DNA of 6,739 bases from JANJWP01 sp049301335 (GTDB lineage Bacteria > Patescibacteriota > Gracilibacteria > BD1-5 > UBA2023): the NCBI GenBank assembly GCA_049301335.1, contig JBAQKV010000117.1, positions 1 through 6,739 of the forward strand. Reading direction: 5' to 3'. Numbering within the stretch: position 1 is the first letter of the stretch; each line of letters begins with the position of its first letter. Of this stretch, positions 1 to 5,705 are shown piece after piece. A model generated the notes under the pieces. That model saw only the letters and a list, made by a program, of their open reading frames with translations. It did not search any database and was not told the origin of the DNA. Both the position numbers and the translations under genes were made by a program.

Positions 1-72
1 ACCGAAATCTTCGCCGGTGGCCGAATTTACGACTTCGAACGGGCGCTCGCTATGTCCTCAGAGTTTGATCAT
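1..72 (-). CDS. Possible start of a fourth operon gene (partial; in-frame UGA at codon 5)
   Basis: On the minus strand an ATG at 70-72 opens a frame that runs off the left edge: M-I-K-L, then UGA (58-60), then 19 sense codons including the stretch ERPFEVVNSATGEDFG. It lies 75 bases beyond the stop of the preceding minus-strand gene, so it could continue that operon. It is a coding frame from this ATG only if UGA is sense, and no alternative start follows the UGA inside the window. No Shine-Dalgarno is visible. The plus strand offers a rival: frame 1 is open from the edge (TEIFAGGRIYDFERALA...) to TGA at 85-87, or TAA at 97-99 if UGA is read, and its codons look equally good. I cannot decide between the two from 72 bases. 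No function is recognised. Confidence 0.28.
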
Positions 73-147
73 GGGGTCGGAGGTTGATGTAACGGATAAT
101 GAATAATCATAAATCCGAACATGTCAACATTCCGAAAATCCGGTCGG

Positions 148-624
148 CTATTTCGAGAAGACGGCGAGGAAGGCGCGGAACTTTCCGTCCACGCTCGGGA
201 CCGAATACGTCCAGTCCGCTTCGAGCTGTTTCGCGGCGACGGTCATGAGCGTCTGCGCGGCGCCGAAATCGATTTCGACCGCGTCCGGATTCACGAAAAT
301 GCCGAGTTCCGTACGGCTCGCGATTTCGGTCAACGCGGTTCCGAGGCGGACTCTCGCCGCCAATGGGAAACGCTCGTCGGAGAAAGCCCATTTCCACGTA
401 CCGGAGGCCTCGCTCCAGCTTCCGATCGGTACGATTTCGAAAGAAAGCGCGGTTTCGCCCTCGCGGGTGAATTCGAGGCGGTCGAAGCCTTTGGTGATGC
501 GGTATTCGAAGAATTCGTCGCCCAAGGAATATTCTTCGACGGCGGCGATTTGGCGTTCGCGCATCGTTTCGAAACATTCGTCGAAGTACGCGTCGATTTC
601 TTGGTTGGAAAGGGGTTCGGACAT
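148..624 (-). CDS. DUF6882-like protein, function unknown
   Basis: Encodes 158 residues, acidic, with no signal peptide or membrane segment, so probably cytoplasmic. The pattern matches DUF6882 as I remember it: a helical N-terminus, a beta-rich middle with the hallmark G-S-W-S...S-G-T-W-K-W-A-F around residues 67-81 (family usually G-S-x-S...S-G-T-W-L-W-A-W), and a C-terminal half with a helix ending A-K-Q-L-E-A-D-W-T-Y followed by a final strand. The family has no established biochemical role. The gene starts 22 bases after the stop of the upstream 190-residue gene on the same strand, so the two are probably co-transcribed. The ATG at 622-624 has no clear Shine-Dalgarno, like most genes here. 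It ends with TAG. No in-frame UGA occurs. I am confident of the gene and moderately confident of the family, which rests on recalled motif similarity. Confidence 0.82.
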   Translation of the reverse strand: MSEPLSNQEIDAYFDECFETMRERQIAAVEEYSLGDEFFEYRITKGFDRLEFTREGETALSFEIVPIGSWSEASGTWKWAFSDERFPLAARVRLGTALTEIASRTELGIFVNPDAVEIDFGAAQTLMTVAAKQLEADWTYSVPSVDGKFRAFLAVFSK

Positions 625-646
625 GTTCGTTACGAGTGCTTTGGAT

Positions 647-1219
647 CTATTGTACCATTCTGGAAACGGCGTTTTCCGTTTCGTCGCGAGTGCGGTCGAG
701 GATGCGGGCCACCAGGCTCTCGTCTTCGGAATATTCTTCCATGATCGAGGCGATGGCGAAGCCGGCCAAACGTGCGGCGTCGACCATCGGCGCGTCGCCG
801 CCGAGTTCGCGGGCTTCTTTTTCGAGCGCTTCGGAGAACGTCTTGCGTTCGAATTCCGTGTCGATGACGACCATCTCGGTGAACCATTCGTTCTCGCCGA
901 GCTTTTCCGGATCGCCGTTGACGGTTCCGAAATGGACGAGCAGGTGTTCGCCGTCGTCGCGGCCGTCCTGAGAGTCGTGCTTCATCGCGAAGATGAGGTA
1001 GAACTCCTTGGAAATCTTTCCGGCTTCGTAAAACATCCGCACGTTCTTGCGGTTGATGACCGCGAAACGGTACGGTCAGCGGGTGAAGGAATCGCCCGGA
1101 ATGACGAGTTCGTGGATGCCGGAGGCTTCGACCGAGCGCGCCAAACGGATGAGCGAGGACCGTACGGTTTCGCTCTTTCCGTGGATGACGTCCGGGATTT
1201 TTACCGAGTTGGAAAGCAT
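647..1219 (-). CDS. Hypothetical protein, 190 residues, with in-frame UGA at codon 48
   Basis: The ATG at 1217-1219 lies three bases after the TAA of the preceding gene, and the frame runs to TAG at 647-649 with one interruption, UGA at 1076-1078. Coding character continues on both sides: upstream ...GIHELVIPGDSFTR, downstream PYRFAVINRKNVRMFYEAGK, both rich in C- or G-ending codons such as TTC, ATC, AAC and AAG, in the same frame. A standard-code annotation would begin at GTG 1040-1042 or ATG 1034-1036 and lose about 60 N-terminal residues, including the coding-like codons just after the UGA. The product is soluble and acidic: a beta-rich N-terminal half, a G-E-H-L-L-V-H-F segment near residue 90, and a C-terminal helical region (about 125-190). 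It contains no cysteine. I do not recognise the family. It probably shares a transcript with both neighbours. A nonsense mutation or base-call error is the main alternative to recoding. Confidence 0.72.
1076..1078 (-). other. In-frame UGA codon, probably recoded as glycine
   Basis: This is codon 48 of the 190-residue operon gene, in the context F-T-R-UGA-P-Y-R-F. The flanking codons keep the same frame and codon bias, so a single substitution or recoding explains it and a frameshift does not. Glycine is inferred from known code 25 lineages; tryptophan (code 4) is also compatible with the context. Confidence 0.6.
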
Positions 1220-1222
1220 CGA

Positions 1223-2323
1223 TTATTTCTTGCAGGCGGTCACGATCGCGGAGTATTTGGTCGCGGCGGCGGCATCCTTGGCGGATTTCGCGATGAACGC
1301 CGCGTCCTTGGCGATGGTGCAGTCGAATTTGGAACCCTGGAGCGCTTCGATGGAGGCGACGTCCTTGAGGGAATCGGCGAATTTGCCGGTGATGTAGAGG
1401 CTGCGGTAGCGGACGGTGAGGATGTCGACGTCGTTCGGGTTCTTGGCGAGGTAGACGTTGGCGAGCTTGATGGCGTCAGCGAGTTTGTTCTTGTCGTAGG
1501 CGGCGCGGACGGACTTGGCGGTGACGTCGGCCGAAACGGTGGTGGTCGTCGAAGTCGTGGTCGTGGTAGTAGCGGTGGCGGTCGAGGTCGACGAGCCGGT
1601 CGAAGCCGGAGCGGTCGCCGATTCTTCGAGGAGCTTGCCGGTGTAGGCCGGGTTCTTTACGCGGATGCGGGCCACCGCGGCGAACGGGTTGCCCCCGAAG
1701 GTCGTCTTATAGCGCTGAACGTCGTAGTTGAGGTCGAAAATGCCGGCGACGGCGGTGGCGAGCTTGGCGTCGTAGGTGAAGAGGATCTTGGTTTTGAAAG
1801 CGGTGACGCCGGCCGGATTCTTGCCGTCGTCGATGGAAACGAAGAACGCCTTCTGTCCGCTGACGAATTCGTAGAGCCCGAGCTGGGAGGTTTCGGAAAG
1901 CCCGTTTTCCTTGAGGATGGACGGGAGGGCGGCGTTGGTAGCCTTGATGAGGGCGTCGTATTCGGCGTTGCCGGTGGAAGCGCCGGTGGCGGTCGAAACC
2001 GGGGTCGCCGGTTTTACGGTCGCGGCGGGCTTGGCGGTTTGGACGTCTTCGTCGAGCGGAGCCGGGCCGAGGGTGCCGGAAGCCGCCGGGGCGGTTACGG
2101 CGACGGAACCGGTGGAAGCCTTGCCGGAAGCGAGCTGGGCCTTGAGGCTGGCGTTTTCGGCTTCGAGTTCGGCGATGCGGGCTTCGTACTTGGATACGAG
2201 GCGGGCGATGGCGTCGGTGACGTCGGCCTTGGCAACGCCGGAGTCGAAGGCGGCGTACGAAGCGACCGGAACGGCGAAGACCGCGATGAGGGAAACGGCT
2301 CTGAGGGTATTTTTGAGTACCAT
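1223..2323 (-). CDS. Exported coiled-coil protein with Thr-rich linkers and TPR-like C-terminus
   Basis: Encodes 366 residues. Residues 1-25 form a signal peptide (K4, R8, a hydrophobic core, then P-V-A-S-Y-A-A), so the protein is exported or anchored. A coiled coil follows (about 36-66, with A-R-I-A-E-L-E-A-E-N-A-S-L-K-A-Q-L), then an Ala/Thr/Pro-rich linker (about 68-118). Next is a compact domain (about 120-235) that I do not recognise, a second linker made almost wholly of threonine and serine (about 240-268), and a helical C-terminus (about 270-366) resembling TPR units, e.g. Y-D-K-N-K-L-A-D-A-I-K-L-A-N-V-Y-L-A-K-N-P-N. Two cysteines near the C-terminus could form a disulfide. The frame stays open upstream to 2380, but the promoter overlaps that extension, so ATG 2321-2323 is the better start. 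It heads a minus-strand operon. A role in envelope organisation is inference only. Confidence 0.85.
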   Translation of the reverse strand: MVLKNTLRAVSLIAVFAVPVASYAAFDSGVAKADVTDAIARLVSKYEARIAELEAENASLKAQLASGKASTGSVAVTAPAASGTLGPAPLDEDVQTAKPAATVKPATPVSTATGASTGNAEYDALIKATNAALPSILKENGLSETSQLGLYEFVSGQKAFFVSIDDGKNPAGVTAFKTKILFTYDAKLATAVAGIFDLNYDVQRYKTTFGGNPFAAVARIRVKNPAYTGKLLEESATAPASTGSSTSTATATTTTTTSTTTTVSADVTAKSVRAAYDKNKLADAIKLANVYLAKNPNDVDILTVRYRSLYITGKFADSLKDVASIEALQGSKFDCTIAKDAAFIAKSAKDAAAATKYSAIVTACKK

Positions 2324-2363
2324 GGACCGGAAAACGGTAATGAATAGGGGAAAGAACCCGTAA

Positions 2364-2391
2364 AATATACCCCACCGCACCCGTATCGCAA
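2364..2391 (-). promoter_or_regulatory. Sigma70-type promoter of the leftward operon
   Basis: Read on the minus strand, TTGCGA (2386-2391) is separated by 16 bases from TATATT (2364-2369). Transcription would start near 2357, giving a leader of about 35 bases before ATG 2323. This placement argues against a start codon at 2380. Confidence 0.55.
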
Positions 2392-2453
2392 ATTTTTGCT
2401 TCGAAGCCTTCCGGATGCGCCTTCGCGAGGGGTTCGAAAATCGTGCCGGAAAT

Positions 2454-2468
2454 TTAAGAAATTCTTAA
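2454..2468. repeat. Perfect 15-base palindrome, possible operator
   Basis: TTAAGAA-A-TTCTTAA is a perfect 7-1-7 inverted repeat. It lies between the promoter of the leftward operon and the ATG (2511) of the rightward membrane-protein gene, so a dimeric regulator could bind here. It is too AT-rich and short to be a terminator and no T-run follows. No regulator gene is visible in the window. Confidence 0.4.
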
Positions 2469-2510
2469 GGATTATGGGTATCATGGGCAAGTTATCCAGT
2501 ATCGCCGGTT

Positions 2511-2855
2511 ATGAAAAAAGTCATAAACACCATGAATGGGGCAAGCGTCTGGTTTTCGTATGCCAATTTCCTCACCTTGATCGCATTCTTCTTATTGGAA
2601 TTCATTTCCAGGGGAATCGGTGCCGTTTGATTGATCGGCGCCCTTATTGGCAGATACGTGACCGTTTCCGGTCTTCTGGCGTTGTTTTTTCTTATTTTCG
2701 AAATCGTTAAATGACGCCTGGCAGGATGCGAATGCCGTCCGAACAAGAGGGGAGTTCGATTGCATGCCGCGTATTTCGCCACATACGTATTTCTCGTGGC
2801 TTACGCTTTCATGATTTTCAATGGAGCTCTCGAATCGGCGAAGGGCGTTATTTAG
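2511..2855 (+). CDS. Small three-segment membrane protein with two in-frame UGA codons
   Basis: From ATG 2511 the frame contains no TAA or TAG for 114 codons and ends at TAG 2853-2855. It crosses UGA at 2628-2630 (codon 40) and 2712-2714 (codon 68). The product is plainly a membrane protein: hydrophobic segments at about 15-33 (ANFLTLIAFFLLEFI), 36-65 (IGAV-UGA-LIGALIG, then SGLLALFFLIFEIV) and 84-104 (AAYFATYVFLVAYAFMIF). A short basic loop with C-x-C (R-L-A-G-C-E-C-R-P-N-K-R) lies between the last two. The N-terminus M-K-K-V-I-N is typical. No Shine-Dalgarno precedes it; an in-frame TAA lies upstream at 2466-2468. Codons are much less GC-biased than in neighbouring genes (TTT, CTT, ATT, TTA, GGA). 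A standard-code caller would report nothing here, or antisense shadows. I do not recognise a family. Recent decay of a standard-code gene is the alternative, but no frameshift or other stop supports it. Confidence 0.72.
2628..2630 (+). other. In-frame UGA codon 40 of the membrane protein
   Basis: It sits inside a hydrophobic segment, G-I-G-A-V-UGA-L-I-G-A-L-I-G, where small residues are abundant. Glycine fits this glycine-rich context well; tryptophan is possible. The hydrophobic frame continues directly after it. Confidence 0.62.
2712..2714 (+). other. In-frame UGA codon 68 of the membrane protein
   Basis: Context is F-E-I-V-K-UGA-R-L-A-G-C-E-C, at the end of the second hydrophobic stretch and the start of the basic loop. 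It is the second UGA in the same open frame, which makes a single sequencing error an insufficient explanation for this gene. Confidence 0.6.
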
Positions 2856-2868
2856 CAGCGATTCGGTG

Positions 2869-2896
2869 GGGGCGTCATCTAAAGTCGCCCCGTTTT
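2869..2896 (+). terminator. Weak intrinsic terminator after the membrane-protein gene
   Basis: GGGGCG (2869-2874) pairs with CGCCCC (2886-2891) around an 11-base loop, followed by GTTTT. It begins 14 bases after TAG 2855. The stem is short and the T-run only four, so efficiency may be low. Confidence 0.5.
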
Positions 2897-2957
2897 CCGT
2901 CTTTCCCATCCGTCTTTCCCAAACTTTCCAATAATCCCTTTCTCGTCCTTCCCCCGT

Positions 2958-2986
2958 TTGACACCTTGCCGAATTCCGAGTAAGAT
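2958..2986 (+). promoter_or_regulatory. Sigma70-type promoter of the cohesin-like gene
   Basis: A consensus -35 TTGACA (2958-2963) is followed by a 17-base spacer and TAAGAT (2981-2986). The predicted start near 2993 leaves a leader of about 20 bases with no Shine-Dalgarno before ATG 3014. This is the best promoter match in the window. Confidence 0.72.
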
Positions 2987-3013
2987 AGAACGCGTTATCC
3001 CGTCTTCCGCACT

Positions 3014-3556
3014 ATGAAAGACTTCTTCGAAGCCTACCGTAAGAGCGCGTCCAAAAAGAACGCCGCCATCGTCGTTTCCGCCCTCGTCTTCGCGGTTTCG
3101 GTCAACGCCCTCATCTTCGGTACCGATACCGGAGTCCGCCTCCAGACCTCCGCGGTAGAATACGCCGCCGGCACCAAGGCCGCGGACGCCAAGGCCGACC
3201 TTTCCCTCGTTTCCGCGGGAACCGGTTCCGACATGGTCAAGCTCAAGCTCGACCGTGACGCCAAGGGCGTAAAGGAAATCCGCGCGACCCTCGTTTCGGA
3301 TTCTTCCGCCCTCAAGATCAAGGACGTCTTCTCTACCGACAAGACCGCCGAGGTTACCAAGATCGGCAACGTCGACGGCATGATGCTCGTAAACATCCGC
3401 TTCGCGGCTCCGCACGACGTCGCCGCCGGCACCGAACTCGCTACCGCCGCATACGCCAAGACCGGCTCGGGCAAGACCCAGATCGGCCTCGTGGAAACTT
3501 CCTTCGTTTCCGAAGGCGGCGAATACGAACTCACGAGTTCGGCCGTCGAGCTCTAA
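3014..3556 (+). CDS. Membrane-anchored cohesin-like domain protein
   Basis: Encodes 180 residues. A basic N-terminus (K-D-F-F-E-A-Y-R-K-S-A-S-K-K) precedes one hydrophobic segment (about 18-35, AAIVVSALVFAVSVNALIF), which has no clear cleavage site and so probably acts as an anchor with the rest outside the cell. Residues about 45-180 form a beta-rich domain whose spacing resembles cohesin-type folds: an opening strand (A-D-L-S-L-V-S), a strand rich in alternating hydrophobics (M-V-K-L-K-L-D), a central G-M-M-L-V-N-I-R-F-A strand, an A-A-G-T-E-L-A-T-A-A-Y turn-strand, and a C-terminal E-L-T-S-S-A-V-E-L. The family call is by pattern only; a generic immunoglobulin-like domain is possible. It has its own promoter and terminator, so it appears monocistronic. 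There is no cysteine and no UGA. It ends with TAA. Confidence 0.85.
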   Translation: MKDFFEAYRKSASKKNAAIVVSALVFAVSVNALIFGTDTGVRLQTSAVEYAAGTKAADAKADLSLVSAGTGSDMVKLKLDRDAKGVKEIRATLVSDSSALKIKDVFSTDKTAEVTKIGNVDGMMLVNIRFAAPHDVAAGTELATAAYAKTGSGKTQIGLVETSFVSEGGEYELTSSAVEL

Positions 3557-3576
3557 TATCCTGGGGTAACTGGGTT

Positions 3577-3649
3577 GCCTTCTCGGAAAAGTCGCGATTC
3601 GACGATTTCCGGAACCGGCATGAGGAGAATTCGACTTTTCCGAGAAGGC
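3577..3649. repeat. 18-bp perfect inverted repeat flanking a 37-base loop
   Basis: GCCTTCTCGGAAAAGTCG (3577-3594) is exactly complementary to CGACTTTTCCGAGAAGGC (3632-3649). It begins 21 bases after the TAA at 3556. The right arm runs into the 5' stem of the following terminator (shared 3645-3649), so full formation of the long stem competes with the base of the terminator hairpin. It may protect the 3' end of the upstream mRNA or modulate termination. Which is true cannot be told from one copy. Confidence 0.75.
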
Positions 3650-3666
3650 CCCGCAAGGGGCTTTTT
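3645..3666 (+). terminator. Intrinsic terminator of the cohesin-like gene
   Basis: GCCCC (3648-3652), a GCAA tetraloop of the stable GNRA class, and GGGGC (3657-3661) are followed by TTTTT (3662-3666). AAG upstream can extend the stem into the T-run. It lies about 90 bases past the stop codon, immediately after the long inverted repeat. Confidence 0.8.
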
Positions 3667-3695
3667 CATTCCGGGGCGAAAAACCGCATCTCGGC

Positions 3696-3723
3696 TTGGC
3701 ATATCGGCAAGGCGCGGTATCCT
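3696..3723 (+). promoter_or_regulatory. Probable promoter of the rRNA methyltransferase gene
   Basis: TTGGCA (3696-3701), a 16-base spacer and TATCCT (3718-3723) lie downstream of the terminator and about 50 bases before ATG 3775. Matches are 5/6 and 4/6 to the sigma70 consensus. No Shine-Dalgarno is seen before the gene. Confidence 0.45.
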
Positions 3724-3774
3724 TCCGCCATTCCCGATTCGGAGACGAATCCTTACCAAGAAACCAGAAACCCC

Positions 3775-5184
3775 ATGAAAAAAGACACCGTTCTTGAAAA
3801 CGTCCGCATCGACAAGCTCGTTTTCGGCGGCAAGGGCCTTGCCCAGCACGAAGACGGACGCAAGATCATGGTCACCGGCGGCGCCATTCCGGGTCAGGTG
3901 GTCAACCTTCGCGTTCTCAAATCCAAAAAGAACTACCTCGAAGCGCAGATTATCGACATCGTGGCGAAATCGCCTTTCGAGGGTGAGCTCCCCGCGCACT
4001 ACCAGGTCTACGGCGGATGCAAGTGGCTTCCCATCCAGTATTCCAAGCAGCTCGAAATCAAGGAGGAGCAGGTCAAGGACGCGCTCCGCGTGATTCGCGA
4101 CCGGCTTACGGACACCGTTTTCCATCCCATCGTCGCCTCGCCGGAAATCTACGGGTACCGCAACAAGGTCGAATTCTCCTGGGGGAAATACATCTCCGCC
4201 AAAGAGGGCGTCCACGACGAGTTCCGTTTCGGATTCCATAAGCAGGGCGAGTTCGACCGCATCGTCGACTGCGATTACTGCGTTCTCGCCGACGACCGCA
4301 TCAACGAAATCTTCGCGGTCGTGCGCGACTACTCGCGCGATTCGGGCATTCCCACCTACGATCCCAAGACCCAAATCGGCTTCTGGAGGCATTTCGTCGT
4401 CCGCAAGTCGAAGACGACCGGCGCCACCATGCTCGTGTTTTCGGCTAATACCGCCTACGAAGGATATACCCGCAAAGAAGAAGGCGAGCTCCTCGTTTTC
4501 GTCCGTCAGGTACTCGTGGCGAAATTTCCGGAAATCGAATCGGTCTATCTCCTCCGCAATACCGGCAAGGCCGACATCGTTACCGGCGAAGCCGTGAAAC
4601 TGCACGGTTCCGACACCATCGTCGAAACCCTCCTCGGCCTCCAATTCGAAATCCACCCGAAAAGCTTCTTCCAGACCAACTCCCTGGGTGCGGAGAAGCT
4701 CTACGAAACCACGCTCGCCAACCTCAAATCGGAAGGCGGAACCCTTCTCGACCTCTACGCGGGAACCGGCACCATCGGCATTCTCCTCGCGAAGCGTTTT
4801 GCTAAGGTCCACTCTGTCGAACTCGTACCGGAAGCCAGCGCCGACGGCGCGCGCAACGCGGCGCGCAACGGCGTGGACAACGTCGAATTCTTCGCGGGGA
4901 AGGCCGAAGATTTCGTAAAATCGTTCCTCGAATCCGGTAAAAAAGCCGACGCGATCATCGTCGACCCGCCGCGTGACGGCATGCACCCTTCGGCACCCAA
5001 GACCATCCTCGAATTCAAGGCGAAGGAAATCGTCTACGTCAGCTGCAACCCGGCGACCCTCGCCCGCGACCTCGAAGTCATGCTCGAATCCGGCGAATAC
5101 CGCGTCACCGACGTGACCCCGGTCGACATGTTCCCGCATACGCACCACATCGAAACCGTTGCCCGCCTCGAACGGGTGGCGTAA
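3775..5184 (+). CDS. rlmD: 23S rRNA (uracil-C5)-methyltransferase, RlmD/RumA family
   Basis: Encodes 469 residues; members of this family methylate C5 of a 23S rRNA uridine (U1939 in E. coli) with S-adenosylmethionine, in the cytoplasm. An N-terminal TRAM RNA-binding domain (about 6-60) is followed by the central domain and a Rossmann methyltransferase domain. Visible motifs: F-F-Q-T-N (298-302), the SAM loop L-D-L-Y-A-G-T-G-T (325-333), D-P-P-R-D-G (397-402), S-C-N-P-A-T-L with nucleophile Cys424, and H-H-I-E-T-V-A with the base Glu460. The iron-sulfur site is altered: Y-G-G-C keeps one cysteine (C82) and C-D-Y-C (166, 169) supplies the distal one, but the two cysteines usually before G-G-C are replaced (A-H-Y-Q-V-Y-G-G-C). 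Position-specific assignment to RlmD rather than RlmC or TrmA rests on the TRAM domain. It is flanked by a promoter and a strong terminator, and contains no UGA. Confidence 0.95.
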   Translation: MKKDTVLENVRIDKLVFGGKGLAQHEDGRKIMVTGGAIPGQVVNLRVLKSKKNYLEAQIIDIVAKSPFEGELPAHYQVYGGCKWLPIQYSKQLEIKEEQVKDALRVIRDRLTDTVFHPIVASPEIYGYRNKVEFSWGKYISAKEGVHDEFRFGFHKQGEFDRIVDCDYCVLADDRINEIFAVVRDYSRDSGIPTYDPKTQIGFWRHFVVRKSKTTGATMLVFSANTAYEGYTRKEEGELLVFVRQVLVAKFPEIESVYLLRNTGKADIVTGEAVKLHGSDTIVETLLGLQFEIHPKSFFQTNSLGAEKLYETTLANLKSEGGTLLDLYAGTGTIGILLAKRFAKVHSVELVPEASADGARNAARNGVDNVEFFAGKAEDFVKSFLESGKKADAIIVDPPRDGMHPSAPKTILEFKAKEIVYVSCNPATLARDLEVMLESGEYRVTDVTPVDMFPHTHHIETVARLERVA

Positions 5185-5197
5185 TCGCGAGCAAATG

Positions 5198-5228
5198 AAA
5201 ACCGCCCCGGAAAGGGGCGGTTTTTTTT
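5198..5228. terminator. Strong bidirectional intrinsic terminator between convergent genes
   Basis: CCGCCCC (5202-5208), loop GGAAA, and GGGGCGG (5214-5220) are followed by eight T on the plus strand. Four A (5198-5201) on the other side supply a T-run for the minus strand. It starts 14 bases after the methyltransferase TAA and lies 43 bases beyond the stop of the convergent membrane-protein gene, so it likely ends both transcripts. Confidence 0.92.
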
Positions 5229-5270
5229 GGTGTCGGGCGGCTGATTCGAAGCTCTCGAACGGCAGGCCGG

Positions 5271-5705
5271 CTATTTGATGAAGTACGACATTTGCACGCC
5301 TATGCAAAGCATGGCGGCGAAACCAAGGTACAAGGCATATTCGCGGACGCCGGTTTTGCTTACGCCGCTTGCCATGATCGCCCCGATACAAGGGATGAGA
5401 ACGGTCATCGCGACGGGCGTCTGAATGCTGCCGAACGCGAAGCCGGTGAGCGCGATTACGGCTGAGATGCCACCCATGATCATGAGCGTCCCGCGGGAAG
5501 CGAAATCGTCCGAGCGGTCGTTGGACGACGTCATTTTCCGTTTCGACAGCGCGTACATAATGCCGATCGGCACGATGAGCGCCAAGAGGTCGAGCATGAG
5601 TACGAAGCCGACGACTTTTCCGAGTTGGAAAAACGTGGCAATGGAAATCAGGACGACCGACGGAAGCGCGAGCTTCGCATGTGGAAAACGTGCTACGAGG
5701 TTCAT
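5271..5705 (-). CDS. Polytopic membrane protein, family not recognised
   Basis: Encodes 144 residues with four or five hydrophobic segments: about 12-31, 33-52, 73-92, 95-113 and 122-141. A polar loop (about 54-72, K-R-K-M-T-S-S-N-D-R-S-D-D) separates segments two and three. There is no catalytic motif and I do not assign a function. Its ATG overlaps the end of the upstream FISUMP gene (ATGA at 5702-5705), and a strong Shine-Dalgarno AAGGAG sits seven bases before it inside that gene, so the two are translationally coupled and probably act together. It ends with TAG and is followed by the shared terminator. No in-frame UGA occurs. Confidence 0.86.
   Translation of the reverse strand: MNLVARFPHAKLALPSVVLISIATFFQLGKVVGFVLMLDLLALIVPIGIMYALSKRKMTSSNDRSDDFASRGTLMIMGGISAVIALTGFAFGSIQTPVAMTVLIPCIGAIMASGVSKTGVREYALYLGFAAMLCIGVQMSYFIK

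Noticed and set aside
60..74. AGAGTTTGATCATGG, identical to the conserved 5' end of 16S rRNA (27F primer site)
   Set aside because: The match stops after 15 bases; the following sequence does not resemble 16S helices and no rRNA is seen nearby. It is probably coincidence, though a contig-end artefact cannot be excluded.
1058..1078. Selenocysteine insertion at UGA 1076-1078; a 6-bp hairpin (TGACCG / CGGTCA) begins at the UGA
   Set aside because: The hairpin includes the UGA itself and its loop is much closer than in known bacterial SECIS elements. The protein has no cysteine and no redox motif. UGAs in an unrelated membrane gene favour general recoding.
245..2347. Very long plus-strand open frame (700 codons) antisense to the leftward operon
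   Set aside because: Its translation is low-complexity (runs of G, R, E, D and V), it spans several genes on the other strand, and it is explained by the scarcity of codons whose complements are stops in GC-rich coding DNA.
2324..2380. Upstream start (2380) for the exported coiled-coil protein
   Set aside because: The predicted -10 element lies inside the extension, and ATG 2323 gives a well-formed signal peptide.
2492..2909. Minus-strand open frames of about 100 codons opposite the small membrane protein
   Set aside because: Their products lack any domain or export signal, while the plus-strand frame read through UGA gives three clean hydrophobic segments.
3575..3778. Small plus-strand open frame (67 codons) before the methyltransferase
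   Set aside because: It runs through the inverted repeat, the terminator and the probable promoter, and the product is an Arg-rich low-complexity peptide.
3553..5391. Long minus-strand open frame (612 codons) antisense to the methyltransferase
   Set aside because: It is an antisense shadow: the plus strand carries all conserved methyltransferase motifs, and the antisense product has no recognisable domain.
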